Source of the DNA: Crambe crambe
Taxonomy: Eukaryota; Porifera; Demospongiae; Poecilosclerida; Crambeidae
Direction: 5' to 3'
DNA length: 64,000 bases
Assembly (NCBI GenBank): GCA_963924555.1
Contig: OZ004598.1
Span: 3,682,501 to 3,746,500 of the forward strand
The notes beneath the pieces are model-generated. The model was not told the DNA's origin. It worked only from the letters and a program-made list of their open reading frames with translations, and ran no database searches. Both the position numbers and the translations under genes were made by a program. Below are positions 10,201-34,264 of the stretch, piece by piece; position 1 is the first letter of the stretch, and every line of letters starts with the position of its first letter.

Positions 10201-12765
10201 AGAGTCACTGTACCTCTCACATGCATCTTCATATCGCTCAGAGATTTTCTTTGCTTCATCGTGCTTGTATTTTGCATATTCCTTCAACCAGAAGCAGTAG
10301 AGTTGCCACCTTTGCTTGAGGGAAAGGTGCCAAATGTTGCCAATTTGGTCGACTTCTTCAACGGTCATTGACTCATTACTCAACCCTTCTTTGATCAACT
10401 TATTTCTCTTTGCATCATCAATCTGAATAGTTGTCCAACCATCTTTGTTGACTTGACTCTCTCTAGCATGGAAACGTTTGTCATTTCGTTGCTGAGCTTT
10501 GGGGCCAGTGCTATCAGAAAATAAAATTTCTTCTCCTTCAAGAATGCGTTCCTCTTCCATCAGCTGAACTTCATTATCCACATCAATGTATGCATCCAGA
10601 TCTTCATTGGACCCTTGTATGACATCATCATTGCTCCTTGCTTCAATATCTTGATTTAATTGGACACCAGGTTCATTCAGGGTGGGGTACCATAACTCAA
10701 GCCACACCTCAATTTCCTTTCCACGTTCACTGTGGATTAGCTGATGGATATGTTGTTCTGATATAATCTTAAAGAGCTCAGAAAGACCAACGAAATGCTG
10801 CCCTTCGGTATCGTGCTTCAGCAAGTCACTGATAGTGTTTCTGCTTGAAAACATTTGATCTCGTGATGCACTCAACCTCGAGTGCAGCCTTCCTGGTACA
10901 CTTTTCGCAGACATGCACTCTTTGACCTTGTTTCGTAAAATGTAATTTGATAGCATCTCACTCTTACACCTTCCACCGACACGTATAATGTTAGGTGGTA
11001 GTTTATCAACGCACATGCTATGAATTCCCTCAAGAAACTGATCCAGTGCATGATTTGTGTAACAGACAACCAGTATTGGGGCATCTCTGTTACGATCCCA
11101 GACAGAACGATTTCGAAGCAAAGCTTCTACAATCTTCAGACCGATGAATGTCTTACCAGTGCCTGGAGGACCTTGAATCACTGACAGTTCCTTTGTGAGT
11201 GCCATTTTAATGGCTTCAAGTTGGGATTCATCTAAGCATGTGTCTTCAGGGGATGGCCAACTCGAGTCACTGTTAATCGTGGTAACAGAGTTTATATTCA
11301 GAATGCTTCTGAGGTCAAACCTCACCCCCTTATGATGTAAATATGAGGGTGGAGGAATGTCATTCAATTTGCTATCGATGATATAGCGCTTAAATGGAAT
11401 TTCCTCTTTTATGGATGATATTTCCTTGAGCTTTTCAAGCACATGCCTATAAGCTTCAAAGTAGGCTGTGGTTTCAGCCATGGTGAAGACTTTATTGGGA
11501 TCTAGTTGAAAACCATTAACATCGCCTTCAAATTTCACTATTAAACAGCCCTCCTTCAGTAGGTCTGGATCCCTCTTCATCACTGTTGCAAATATTACAG
11601 AATGCTCAAAACTGTCATCCGAAAGACACAGTAGAGAACCAAAGATCAAACGACGAGAATACTCCCACTTGACTCTACTGAAATTTGATGCATTGAACTG
11701 AATTTGGAAACCAATTCCAGTGAATAAGCACACGGGATTCAGAACCCTCACTCCGCTGTAAATTCTCAAATCCTGCATCTTCCCAGATCTTGAGGAGTAT
11801 TGCTGGATACCATGACGCAAGGGCCTCAGAAAGTCTTCACGCAGCAAGCGGTACTGAATATCCAAATAGTGATCCCAGTTTTTGTAACGACCTTTCACGA
11901 TGTTAGGTCTGAGATAAACTCCCTCATCTTTGGAATGGACTTCATCACGATCTGGGAGGATGTCCACATCAACAAATTGTTTTGGCGGTTCGGGAGTATG
12001 ATCTTCAATATCGACAGGGACCCTCAGTCGCTCTTCCCTGGCTAATTTGAATGCTTCTTCCAGTGACTCCACTTTTCGTTCAAGTGTGTCCAAGCTATCA
12101 CCCTGCTTGATGAGGTCTTTAATAGTTCTCTGTATCACAAGCAATGGATATGTGTTGAGAACAGTTTCGGGGATGGTAGTGATGGCTTTTGAGCCTATAT
12201 CAAGAAGATAGTTGATATATTGTGGGTTTTCTCTCCTTATATGTCCTCTCTGTTCTGTGACCATTTCCTTGATCAAAAAATCAAGCCTCATGATAAAGAG
12301 GGCATATTGCCCATCAGCACTCAATATCCTAGCCAGTATTCTTGGTGCTACTCGATTGAAGTCATCATGTTTAGACAGCAAGTATAAGATCTTAATCAAG
12401 TGCTTCAGCATCAAGGGATTCTGGCAGAACTTATCGTTTCTGTATGCAGCCAGAAAACCACTCTCATTCTGATTCACACAAGTTAAGATGTCGTCAGAGG
12501 TCGACTGCGCTAGCGCTGTAATATCATCTCGCGATAAATACTTTATGGATGAAGAAGAGCGTGGACCTCTATGTGAACCAGAATATGCATTTTGCTGTTG
12601 TCCTTGTCCCCATTGCTCTCTCCCTTCTCTGTGTACTCTTCCTTGCTCTTGAGCATGCACTTGATCTCGTCCATAATCTCGCTGCCATCGGCCTCGTCTT
12701 TGACCCCGTCCTTGCCCTCGCCCTCGCCCTCGCCCACGATTGTTTGGGTTCAAATCACGTGACAT
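7300..12765 (-). CDS. ZNFX1: ZNFX1-like SF1 RNA helicase with NF-X1 fingers and C-terminal RZ finger
   Basis: This is an intact single-exon ORF of 1821 aa, close to the length of human ZNFX1 (about 1900 aa). Order of parts: an RG-rich N-terminus (RGRGRGQGRG repeats, residues about 10-45), typical of RNA binding; an ARM-like helical region (about 70-250); the SF1 helicase core with Walker A GPPGTGKT (532-539), EEAAE (895-899), GDHKQLRP and the late motifs VDDFQGEE and SLSRARKG; a run of Cys/His NF-X1 repeats (about 1165-1455); a helical linker; and a C-terminal RZ-type finger (about 1745-1785, CPNGH...CGECGG-like spacing ending CPECGE). RZ fingers define ZNFX1 and RNF213, and in RNF213 the finger has ubiquitin-ligase activity. 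The gene is a tandem paralogue of its neighbour. It lacks the long acidic Ser tract seen there. Function is inferred from family membership. Confidence 0.96.
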   Translation of the reverse strand: MSRDLNPNNRGRGRGRGQGRGQRRGRWQRDYGRDQVHAQEQGRVHREGREQWGQGQQQNAYSGSHRGPRSSSSIKYLSRDDITALAQSTSDDILTCVNQNESGFLAAYRNDKFCQNPLMLKHLIKILYLLSKHDDFNRVAPRILARILSADGQYALFIMRLDFLIKEMVTEQRGHIRRENPQYINYLLDIGSKAITTIPETVLNTYPLLVIQRTIKDLIKQGDSLDTLERKVESLEEAFKLAREERLRVPVDIEDHTPEPPKQFVDVDILPDRDEVHSKDEGVYLRPNIVKGRYKNWDHYLDIQYRLLREDFLRPLRHGIQQYSSRSGKMQDLRIYSGVRVLNPVCLFTGIGFQIQFNASNFSRVKWEYSRRLIFGSLLCLSDDSFEHSVIFATVMKRDPDLLKEGCLIVKFEGDVNGFQLDPNKVFTMAETTAYFEAYRHVLEKLKEISSIKEEIPFKRYIIDSKLNDIPPPSYLHHKGVRFDLRSILNINSVTTINSDSSWPSPEDTCLDESQLEAIKMALTKELSVIQGPPGTGKTFIGLKIVEALLRNRSVWDRNRDAPILVVCYTNHALDQFLEGIHSMCVDKLPPNIIRVGGRCKSEMLSNYILRNKVKECMSAKSVPGRLHSRLSASRDQMFSSRNTISDLLKHDTEGQHFVGLSELFKIISEQHIHQLIHSERGKEIEVWLELWYPTLNEPGVQLNQDIEARSNDDVIQGSNEDLDAYIDVDNEVQLMEEERILEGEEILFSDSTGPKAQQRNDKRFHARESQVNKDGWTTIQIDDAKRNKLIKEGLSNESMTVEEVDQIGNIWHLSLKQRWQLYCFWLKEYAKYKHDEAKKISERYEDACERYSDSLKELDEYILCGTDVIGMTTTGAAKHHHFLKKIHPKVVIFEEAAEIFEAHVITSLAPSVQQLILIGDHKQLRPKPNSYDLEVKYGLAVSLFERLIKNEAPYVTLGVQHRMRPEISRLIHPSIYSDLKNHASVTEFEHIRGVAKDVFMIDHKEPEQSNNDSDATTHVNEFEADYVVALCRYLLKQGYQPCHITILTMYRGQLLKLKQKMRRTDFNGVRVAAVDDFQGEENDIILLSLVRSNSDGIIGFLGNPNRICVSLSRARKGFYVIGNLAMLRDKDSTKWPEIISDLEQRQCVAAALPLYCQVHREKKVYAAVPEDFSKCPEGGCDKMCGARLDCGHVCPRVCHPVDSSHSKYKCSKPCSKTLPCGHQCQNRCHDCNLRGCGRCKVNVEKVMPSCRHKVKMPCNSDPKVYSCPILCGKTLHCGHPCQNLCSDPCTLKCKVKVEKTLQCGHDIECFCHELTDSITCPEKCSTLLDCGHPCVGTCGECYLGRLHVRCHQNCGRQLVCGHTCNYPCASTCPPCMAQCNNSCVHSHCPKRCYEICTPCMEPCQWRCKHYKCTQRCGELCNRPPCNKPCEKILKCGHPCISLCGETCPKFCRVCNEEEVCKVFFGTEDDDDARFIMLSDCGHLLEVCSLDKWIEAESNQPGIVQFKTCPKCKTPIRKSLRYCNEIKQILKDVEEIKRRQFISKNDLMEKLKTFERGTQNSSSLSFIESEIELLKSHAAQENLHPYRINAMLVQITILNSMLDVCKIISTIKQSVASQLVSNSIICDLKSISNALEGTKRFIMQDFLSQQQVEDAVCECRRLSCAAKLCDLLCKLHDKNCKLNPNEELSISYQVKVIHESGWKRKRMDEEHESAVLKVIKDISETYHVDGLSVKERNTIVSAIGLPKGHWFKCPNGHLYCIGECGGAMETSKCPECGETIGGQQHTLTSGNVHAPEIDGSSHPAWSEAANLANFDLNQLHF

Positions 12766-13157
12766 CCTGTAATAAATTATTATTGTGACTGTTTAGTACC
12801 AGTAGTCCAGTAGAGATGTTTATTCATATTAGGTTGGAAATTTGGCAGAGTTTATAAATTTGGGAATTGAAATTGAATTGAGCTGTCAATAATTTAAATA
12901 GTTAGAGTTTTTATCCGGCTAGTTTAGCTAGAGTCCTGACACAAATCTCACATATTATGATAGCTAGGCTGCTTTTGGTTTTCAGTAAGATACAGCAATT
13001 CAAACTCCTAGATTGTGCAGCTAGCCTACATAATACCAGCTATCTCCCCCTGGGTCCTCCTCTCTCTCTCTCTCTCTCCCCCTCCCCCCCCCCCCCCTCC
13101 CTTCTCTCCCTCCTCAAGAATTAGGCACTGACTTCAAATTCCTGCTACAAATATCAT
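12766..13157. other. Upstream region of ZNFX1-like gene with a CT/C tract
   Basis: The first 290 bp are AT-rich and carry no convincing ORF. A pyrimidine tract, (CT)n followed by a run of C, occupies 13054-13113. This is the likely promoter side of the minus-strand ZNFX1-like gene. I see no defined promoter element. Confidence 0.4.
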
Positions 13158-13745
13158 TTCTGGATTCCACCAAGATAGTAGAGCTGCTTAGCATTTCTTA
13201 TGTGCACTTTGTGATAGAAGCATGAAATTTGGTCCATAGTCTCTTCACATCCTAAATACTCATTTGAGATTAGGACCCATCTTGGTGATGACCTTTGTAA
13301 CCTTTAAGTGCTAATTAATTAGGAAAATATTACGAGTTTTAGCCAGTACCGATTGTATTCTACAGAAACACTAAGTGTTTGGTATCAGGATGAAGCTGAC
13401 ACTCTAAGGAGTAAAATGGAACTGGAATTATGTTCATATCTCGTCCCATTCCAAAGCTATGAGCAATTTAAGTTTTGCAAGTGGTCACAATACCTTGTTA
13501 ATTAGCCTTGTAGATGCTTGATAACAAGAGTGCTTAGCTGCAAAGACAGGTCTAATTAGGCAAGAGCAATCATGCATGAAGGTGCGAGCACATGCATGAA
13601 GGTGCAAGCAGATGGTCCACAGTCCACAGAACCCAGTGAGTTTGAAGAAGCTAGAAGACATTAAAGTAAGGAACTAGTGTGACTTTAAAGAAGTAGCTTT
13701 TAGTATGTTTGATGTGTAGGTGTATCAGTAGCTGCAGCTGGCCCA

Positions 13746-14753
13746 ATGGCTAAATGCCACATGGTCATAGATGCTTGCACATCTTCACCAAAACATGCTG
13801 CCATTAGTACTGACTGGGATCTGTGCGTGCTCTGCCAAGAAAAAACTGGTGAAGGATTGCAGTGTCCATATGGATCTAAAGGCAAGCTTGGCACTGGCTA
13901 CAAATCCTTATCAGATCATCTCATTGGCTTTAGTCAAATTGGGTACATGCCAATGAATGTAGACTTACTACAACTTGATGATGGGGATGGTATAGAGTCA
14001 ACTTTAATGAGGCATCATGCTGGCTGGCATAGGACATGTCGCTTGAAGTTTAGCCAATTGAAATTGGAACGACTACAGAAGAAATCCGAAGAAGGGACTA
14101 GCACAACAGCTTCTGTTTCAACACGTTCAAATAAAAGCACGAATGATCCTGCAATGGACAATTGTTTCTTTTGTGATAAGCCCGCCGGGTCGGAGGGCTT
14201 TCACAATGCATCTACTTACAATATCGATGCAAAAGTTCGGAGGTGTGAGCTAGAACTAGAGGACACTAATCTGTTGGCAAAACTTGCACCAGGAGACATG
14301 ATTGCTCTGGAGGCCAAATATCCTAAGTGCCTTACTAATCTCTACAACAGAGCAAGAGCTTTAGAGAATGCAGATGCTGAAAAGGGTAGTAATGAACGTT
14401 TTCATGGAATTGCATTTGCAGAATTAGTGTCATTTATGGAGGAACTTAGACGAGAAGAAAGTATTGCTCCCATTTTCAAGCTCACTGATCTAGCGTACAT
14501 GTACAAGACACGGCTGGAACAGCTTGGTGTTGTTGTAGAAGGCCGCATACACACTTCAAGACTGAAGACCAGGTTGATGTTGGTGTTTCCAAATCTCAAA
14601 GCACATTCAAAGGGGAAAGGCATAGTTCTGACTTTCGATGATGATGTTGGTGGTGCTCTGAAGAAAGCCTGTGACTATGATAATGATGCAATGCACTTGG
14701 CACATGCTGCAGAAGTTGTGCGTAAGCAGCTCTGTCCATTTCTCAGCTTCTGA
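13746..14753 (+). CDS. Zinc-binding ORF of a multicopy metazoan family (N-terminal part)
   Basis: This is a 335-aa open frame. Residues about 24-40 carry a C-x2-C pair (CVLCQ), followed by H..H and H-x3-C positions near the WHRTCRLKF motif (about 95). A second CxxC (CFFCDKPAG) lies near 140. The central block holds EAKYPKCL, GIAFAELVSFMEEL, FKLTDLAYMYKTRLEQLG and RIHTSRLKTRLMLVFPNL-type sequence. I recall these from uncharacterised proteins that are numerous in Hydra, corals and oysters; those are much longer and end in a tesmin/TSO1-like Cys-rich block. Here the ORF is the N-terminal third only. The flanking inverted repeats suggest it belongs to a mobile element. No enzymatic function can be assigned. 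Confidence 0.6.
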   Translation: MAKCHMVIDACTSSPKHAAISTDWDLCVLCQEKTGEGLQCPYGSKGKLGTGYKSLSDHLIGFSQIGYMPMNVDLLQLDDGDGIESTLMRHHAGWHRTCRLKFSQLKLERLQKKSEEGTSTTASVSTRSNKSTNDPAMDNCFFCDKPAGSEGFHNASTYNIDAKVRRCELELEDTNLLAKLAPGDMIALEAKYPKCLTNLYNRARALENADAEKGSNERFHGIAFAELVSFMEELRREESIAPIFKLTDLAYMYKTRLEQLGVVVEGRIHTSRLKTRLMLVFPNLKAHSKGKGIVLTFDDDVGGALKKACDYDNDAMHLAHAAEVVRKQLCPFLSF

Positions 14754-14929
14754 TGTTCAACAGTGTGAAGAAGGGACGCAACACATTTCTCTCGTCACAA
14801 GCGTGACCGTGAAACACCACTTCCATTCCTCTTCAGCAGGGGCTTCCTGAACCGACAGACTGGTGATGGACAAAAACTTCTTCAGGTTGGGAACCACTGT
14901 GGACAATTCTTTCAGAAGCTTCACAGGCG

Positions 14930-15043
14930 TGCTCTGAGTTGATACGTTGTGGATGCAAGAAAGGCTGCAATCAACGATGCAAGTGTGTGAAAGCTGCCCT
15001 GGACTGCACTGCTCTCTGTAACTGTGGTGGCAAATGCCACTAA
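14930..15043 (+). pseudogene. Cys-rich (CXC/tesmin-like) C-terminal remnant of the same element
   Basis: One frame reads SELIRCGCKKGCNQRCKC and on through a closing CNCGGKCH to TAA at 15041-15043. The dense CxC and CxxxC spacing resembles tesmin/TSO1 CXC repeats, which close the full-length relatives of the upstream ORF. The frame differs from that of the 335-aa ORF, and the central part of the family's protein is absent between them. It is read as a leftover of the element and not as a separate gene. Confidence 0.5.
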
Positions 15044-15345
15044 TTAAGTAACTAATTGTTACATTAATCTAGATCCATTCCACACCTAAATACCCATCGA
15101 TTTGAGACCTAGTTGTTTTACCTCTATAAAATAGGAATTTGCATACTTTCCGAAGTTAATTGACCTTTAAAGGTCACCAAAGGTCGATCCAAGATGGGTC
15201 TTGATCTTAAAATGATCAATAGGATATGTAAGAACTGTGTACCAAATATCATGCTTCTATCATTAAGTGCACAAAACTCACATTTTTTAATGCTAAGCTG
15301 CTCCACTAAGATGCTGAGCAATCCATTACAGCCATATAAGGTATA

Positions 15346-15865
15346 GGGTCTTCCGAATTATGCTAATTTTTTTCTTATTATGCTATTCCAGCAATGCTAC
15401 TTTTTTCTTTTATTATGCCACTGTAATGTAAGTATTATGCTCAAAATTATGCTCGGTTTCCAAGAAACAACCACAAACCCACAACACAACAGAAACCAAG
15501 GCACATGTGACATGACTCATGTCACATGAGTGACATGTCACCACTATTGCAATCATGTACCCCAAAGTGATGAATATCACCTGCTTTAGTCAGGCTCTAG
15601 GATCGAAGTTTGTGACCCCTATCTTAGATAAATTCACGAAAAACTGGTTTATGATTGCATTGGAAGACTATATAGAACTATCTTTAATGTCATAATGTAA
15701 CAATAGAGACAAGTTGTTGTTTTTTTTGTTTGTTTTTTTTTGTTTTTGTTTTTTTGGAGTCATCAATTTTTTGCTGGCCTAAATGTCTTATTATGCCAGC
15801 ATTATGCTCGTATGCTTTTAGCACCTATTATGCTCAAAATTATGCCAGCATAATTCGGAAGACCC
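15346..15865. mobile_element. MITE, 520 bp, with TA target duplication
   Basis: GGGTCTTCCGAATTATGCT at 15346 is matched by its exact complement ending at 15865. The element is flanked by TA on both sides (15344-15345 and 15866-15867), as for Tc1/mariner-type insertions. The interior is rich in ATTATGC repeats and T runs and has no ORF. The near-perfect ends suggest a fairly young insertion beside the older transposon. Confidence 0.75.
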
Positions 15866-15867
15866 TA

Positions 15868-17457
15868 ATAAGGTATTATTGATCTATAATGCCAATAGCT
15901 TCCTGTTACACATGTACATTCCGGGAAGGCCCATGCATGTACATGCTATGTTTTGTAAAGTTGATTCTGTGGTTCAAATAACAATTCATAATGAAGCACG
16001 GCCTGGGTACAAGGCTATTCTTGCATATCCTACAGCACAAAGTTTTCATGTACACACACCACAAACCCTGATCAAAACCCAACTAGAAGTCAATTGTTAG
16101 CAAATTCCTCACACCCAAATTTCAAAGTGTATCAAGGATCAAAAATTTTCATACAAATTAATTTTCACAACAGATCCGTGTATGAAAATACACATGCATG
16201 GCCACATTTTCTGTCTACTTGGACTGCTGTAGAATGTGAAGCACTTCATTGTAGAAGGGAGCCAAGCAATAGGCATGATTCTTTCACACTGTGTCAGTCA
16301 CTTACCTTGGACTCTGCTTGCTGTTTTGTTCATCGCTTGTCTTCTGGGGGTAGTGTGGTCATGTGACCACATCTAGGGGTATGGGGGTTGCTTTCTCACG
16401 GTATTATGACCAAACCTAGGTGTATGGAACTTACTGCTGTGGTTTTCGTAGCTCCAAGGCTAGGGTCGTATGGCCAAAGGGCTTGGTAAAGGCTAAGGTC
16501 TACTTCTTCACTTCTTCTTTCTCTGTCGAAAAGGAGACTTAAGTACTTAAGGTTTTAGCTGACTAGTTAATGAGTGCCAAAATGCATGCACATAAATGTT
16601 TCCTGATGGTAACTAGCTAGTAATGCTTCCATTGCATTTTATATGCATTCACATTATGTGAGTATGCAATGATATTCATTACTTCCATAAAACAATAAAA
16701 CATGTAACATACCTCTTGATGAGATTATAAAAGGAGTGTGATCTCTGCTATTTCTATAGCTACCTATATAGCCATAGAATTTTTTTAAAATATTGACCAT
16801 AGATGAATCACATGACCTGCATCATGTAAAAAGGGGTGTGGTTGCTACCATTTCATAGGGCAAGAAGGGAGAGCACAGCAGTGATCCTTTATAAAGGTCA
16901 CTAAACTGTGTCTATTCTAATGGAGAGGTGGTGTTACCATCATTATCTGATCCACATAATATAGGACTCAATACTGAGCTAGTATGACACATTCAAATAC
17001 CAAAGCAACCTCAGGAATCTGCTGACTTGATAGATTTCTCGCGTATAGTACTAAAGTGGCATACAGGATCCTTCTCATCTCATCCAGTATTCACACAGAT
17101 AGCTAGCTACGCCAAGCAAAAGCTAAAATAACTACTAGCTTGCTTGCTAGCTACGCTAAGCCTTGACTTACGTAGCTAGCAATTGGACTCACCAACCTTC
17201 TGTCACGGAGTCCAGCAGACGAACCAGAGTGATCAAGATCCAACCAGAAGGCAAACTGAGTAACTCTCTAGAACAAGACTTGTTTTTGACTTATTAAAGA
17301 CCCAACCCCGAAAATAATTATTCACATGAGCTAGATATAAGAGGGCGTAAATGGGGCATGCGCAGTTCACGATTTGCTACTGGGCTGCGCTGGTAGCCAT
17401 AGCACGCTTATTCGAAATCAATTTCAAAATCTTGGTGTGCATGGCTGCATTTGAGCT
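15868..17457. other. Intergenic, no gene seen
   Basis: Only short unconvincing ORFs occur here. At about 15998-16015 there is a GCCTGGGTACAAGGCTA block that resembles the ends of the TAGCCTCG...CCAGG MITE family found elsewhere in the window (20250, 29168). TAGCTAGC-type short palindromes are frequent near 17100. The last few hundred bases would contain the promoter of the first SRCR gene. Confidence 0.4.
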
Positions 17458-21217
<3,760 letters not shown>

Positions 21218-21502
21218 CATTTATTTTTATGAAAGGATGCTATTGATGCTAGAATAATTTGTTACATTAATATAGGGGGAGGGTAGCAGCATAAAGTTAT
21301 TATAGCATAGATCTAGCGGAGCATCCTGTGGTTAAAGTACTTCCTTACTGTGTGGACTTTGAACTTGATATCATCATAACTAGGTTCCGGTTATGCATAA
21401 TCATTAGCTTAGTATAGCCGTTATAAGTAGCCAGAAAATTCGCCATTTACCCACAATGCTATAAAGCAAATAGCTATGTACCAGTGGATGATAAACGTTC
21501 AG

Positions 21503-23788
<2,286 letters not shown>

Positions 23789-24878
23789 ACATCTCATACT
23801 AGTTCATTTTCACTGTCACCATAAGCATCTCAATTTTCATGTAACTTATGGCAACCATGCAGTAACTTTTGTAAACCTCAAATGAAGTCCATCAGTTGTA
23901 ATATTAAATGAAATATATAAAACGTCTTCCTCAGGGGATAAAATTACAAAAATGAAAAAAATACATGTGGTGTAAGAATTTTTAAGCTACTGTAGGCCTG
24001 GTGCTATGTCAGATGTGAATAAGAATTTTTTAAAGCTAGTATCTAGCTGAGAGTAGTAACAACAACAAGAGTTTAATACTTTTTGAAGCCACAAAAATTC
24101 ATTTCATTGACATAGCTGTAGCATGATGAAGAATTGATGAGCATACGTACACATGGAGCTTTGGGCATACAGGCTACAGCCTTCAGTGTGTAAATAGCAT
24201 ATATGTCTAACTTTTTCCGGAATCATTTTTTATGCAGGAAGAAGTCAGAATCAATGTAGCTGCAGGAGTGAGTATGGCCATTCAGTTTATATTGGCATAC
24301 GTATATCATACTCTGCATAGTTCCTCCACCATATCCTCCAGGCGCCCCCTCCCTCCTATCAATGTATCAAAATTCATTTCAGTAACACAACTAATAAATA
24401 AGTCATAGCAAATGGATACACAGGGCTCATGAACCAGTCCTTTTAAAAAGAGGGTATTCCAGCAGATTAATTCAGCTAGTCACAGATAGCTACATCCAAT
24501 AGTTATCAGCAAAGAAAGAATCAGCTGCTATAAACATAGGTATAATGAGATTACTTCCCATGGATTGATCAAGAAGGTTAGGATTTTCTTGCAACACCAG
24601 GATTATTATAGGTCAATGATATCGCATACCATCCTGCTCAGCTGAGTCGGCTCCTAATATTATACTAGTAGCTATACAGACACAGTATGTAAACACCAGC
24701 TATAGAGGCTACTTCCTGTGCCTAATACATGCACTTAAAAAAGGAAGCATGGGGTCAATGTACTTTGAACTTGATTAGTCATCATTGTTATAGGTTATAT
24801 AGGCAGTGATGTAACTGAGATGATATCAGTAGCTTAAAAATTCACCAGTAATCTGACAATATTCTTATTAAATCAAAA
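23789..24878. other. 3' region of gene B and spacer
   Basis: The first 150 bp are the likely 3' UTR, with an ATTAAA-like signal near 23910. The remainder has no gene except a decayed receptor-exon copy at 24238. Gene C begins at 24879. Confidence 0.5.
24238..24365 (+). pseudogene. Relic of an SRCR membrane/tail exon
   Basis: After a TTTTATGCAG acceptor-like site the sequence resembles GSQNVAAGVS of the membrane exons. It then jumps to a block matching the PPPYPPG tail codons of genes B and C. Most of the membrane helix and tail is missing. This is a broken copy left by tandem duplication. Confidence 0.6.
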
Positions 24879-33863
<8,985 letters not shown>

Positions 33864-34264
33864 ACATCTCATAGCTATCTCATGTTATTGGTAGCTCCAG
33901 CTAGCTATTATAATCAGTTTAGTCTTATAATCAGTTCAGTTTCAGCTAGAAAGTTAATTTTGTACATTCCATAAATACTATTCATAAATAATATGTGCAT
34001 GCCAAGGAGACACAGGAAGTCACCAGACCTTTTTTCCCCCTCCCTCTGTGTGCACCCCAAAATTGTCTCCATCTTAGCTACGGTGGTGCACAACCAAAAA
34101 TAGAACATGGAAAAACAGACTTACCTCACAATGTGTAGATGACATGATCATACACACAACACAACACATACACAGAAAATACTCAATTATTTTTAACATC
34201 TCTTTGTTAAATATACTAGCTGGAGTTGTGCTAGCTATTCTGACAATAATTATAGTTCTTTTAG
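33864..34264. other. Convergent 3' spacer between SRCR gene C and the minus-strand CYLD
   Basis: About 400 bp holding both 3' UTRs. An AT-rich stretch lies near 34180-34220. No ORF or repeat is seen. Confidence 0.5.

Larger units (their letters stand above)
13158..15325 (+). mobile_element. Candidate DNA transposon with long inverted repeats, class uncertain, not whole
   Basis: About 170 bp at 13158-13330 and the complement of about 15130-15325 match along their length with scattered differences. Shared blocks include GATAGAAGCATGA, ATTTGGT, GACCCATCTTGG and CTTAGCATT. They therefore form divergent terminal inverted repeats. Between them lies the 335-aa ORF, then a short Cys-rich C-terminal remnant. 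No target duplication could be fixed, because the right end abuts a younger MITE. The ORF family is multicopy in cnidarians and sponges (from memory). I estimate the inverted repeats at roughly 70-75% alike, which would make the copy old. The element class is not recognised. Confidence 0.55.
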
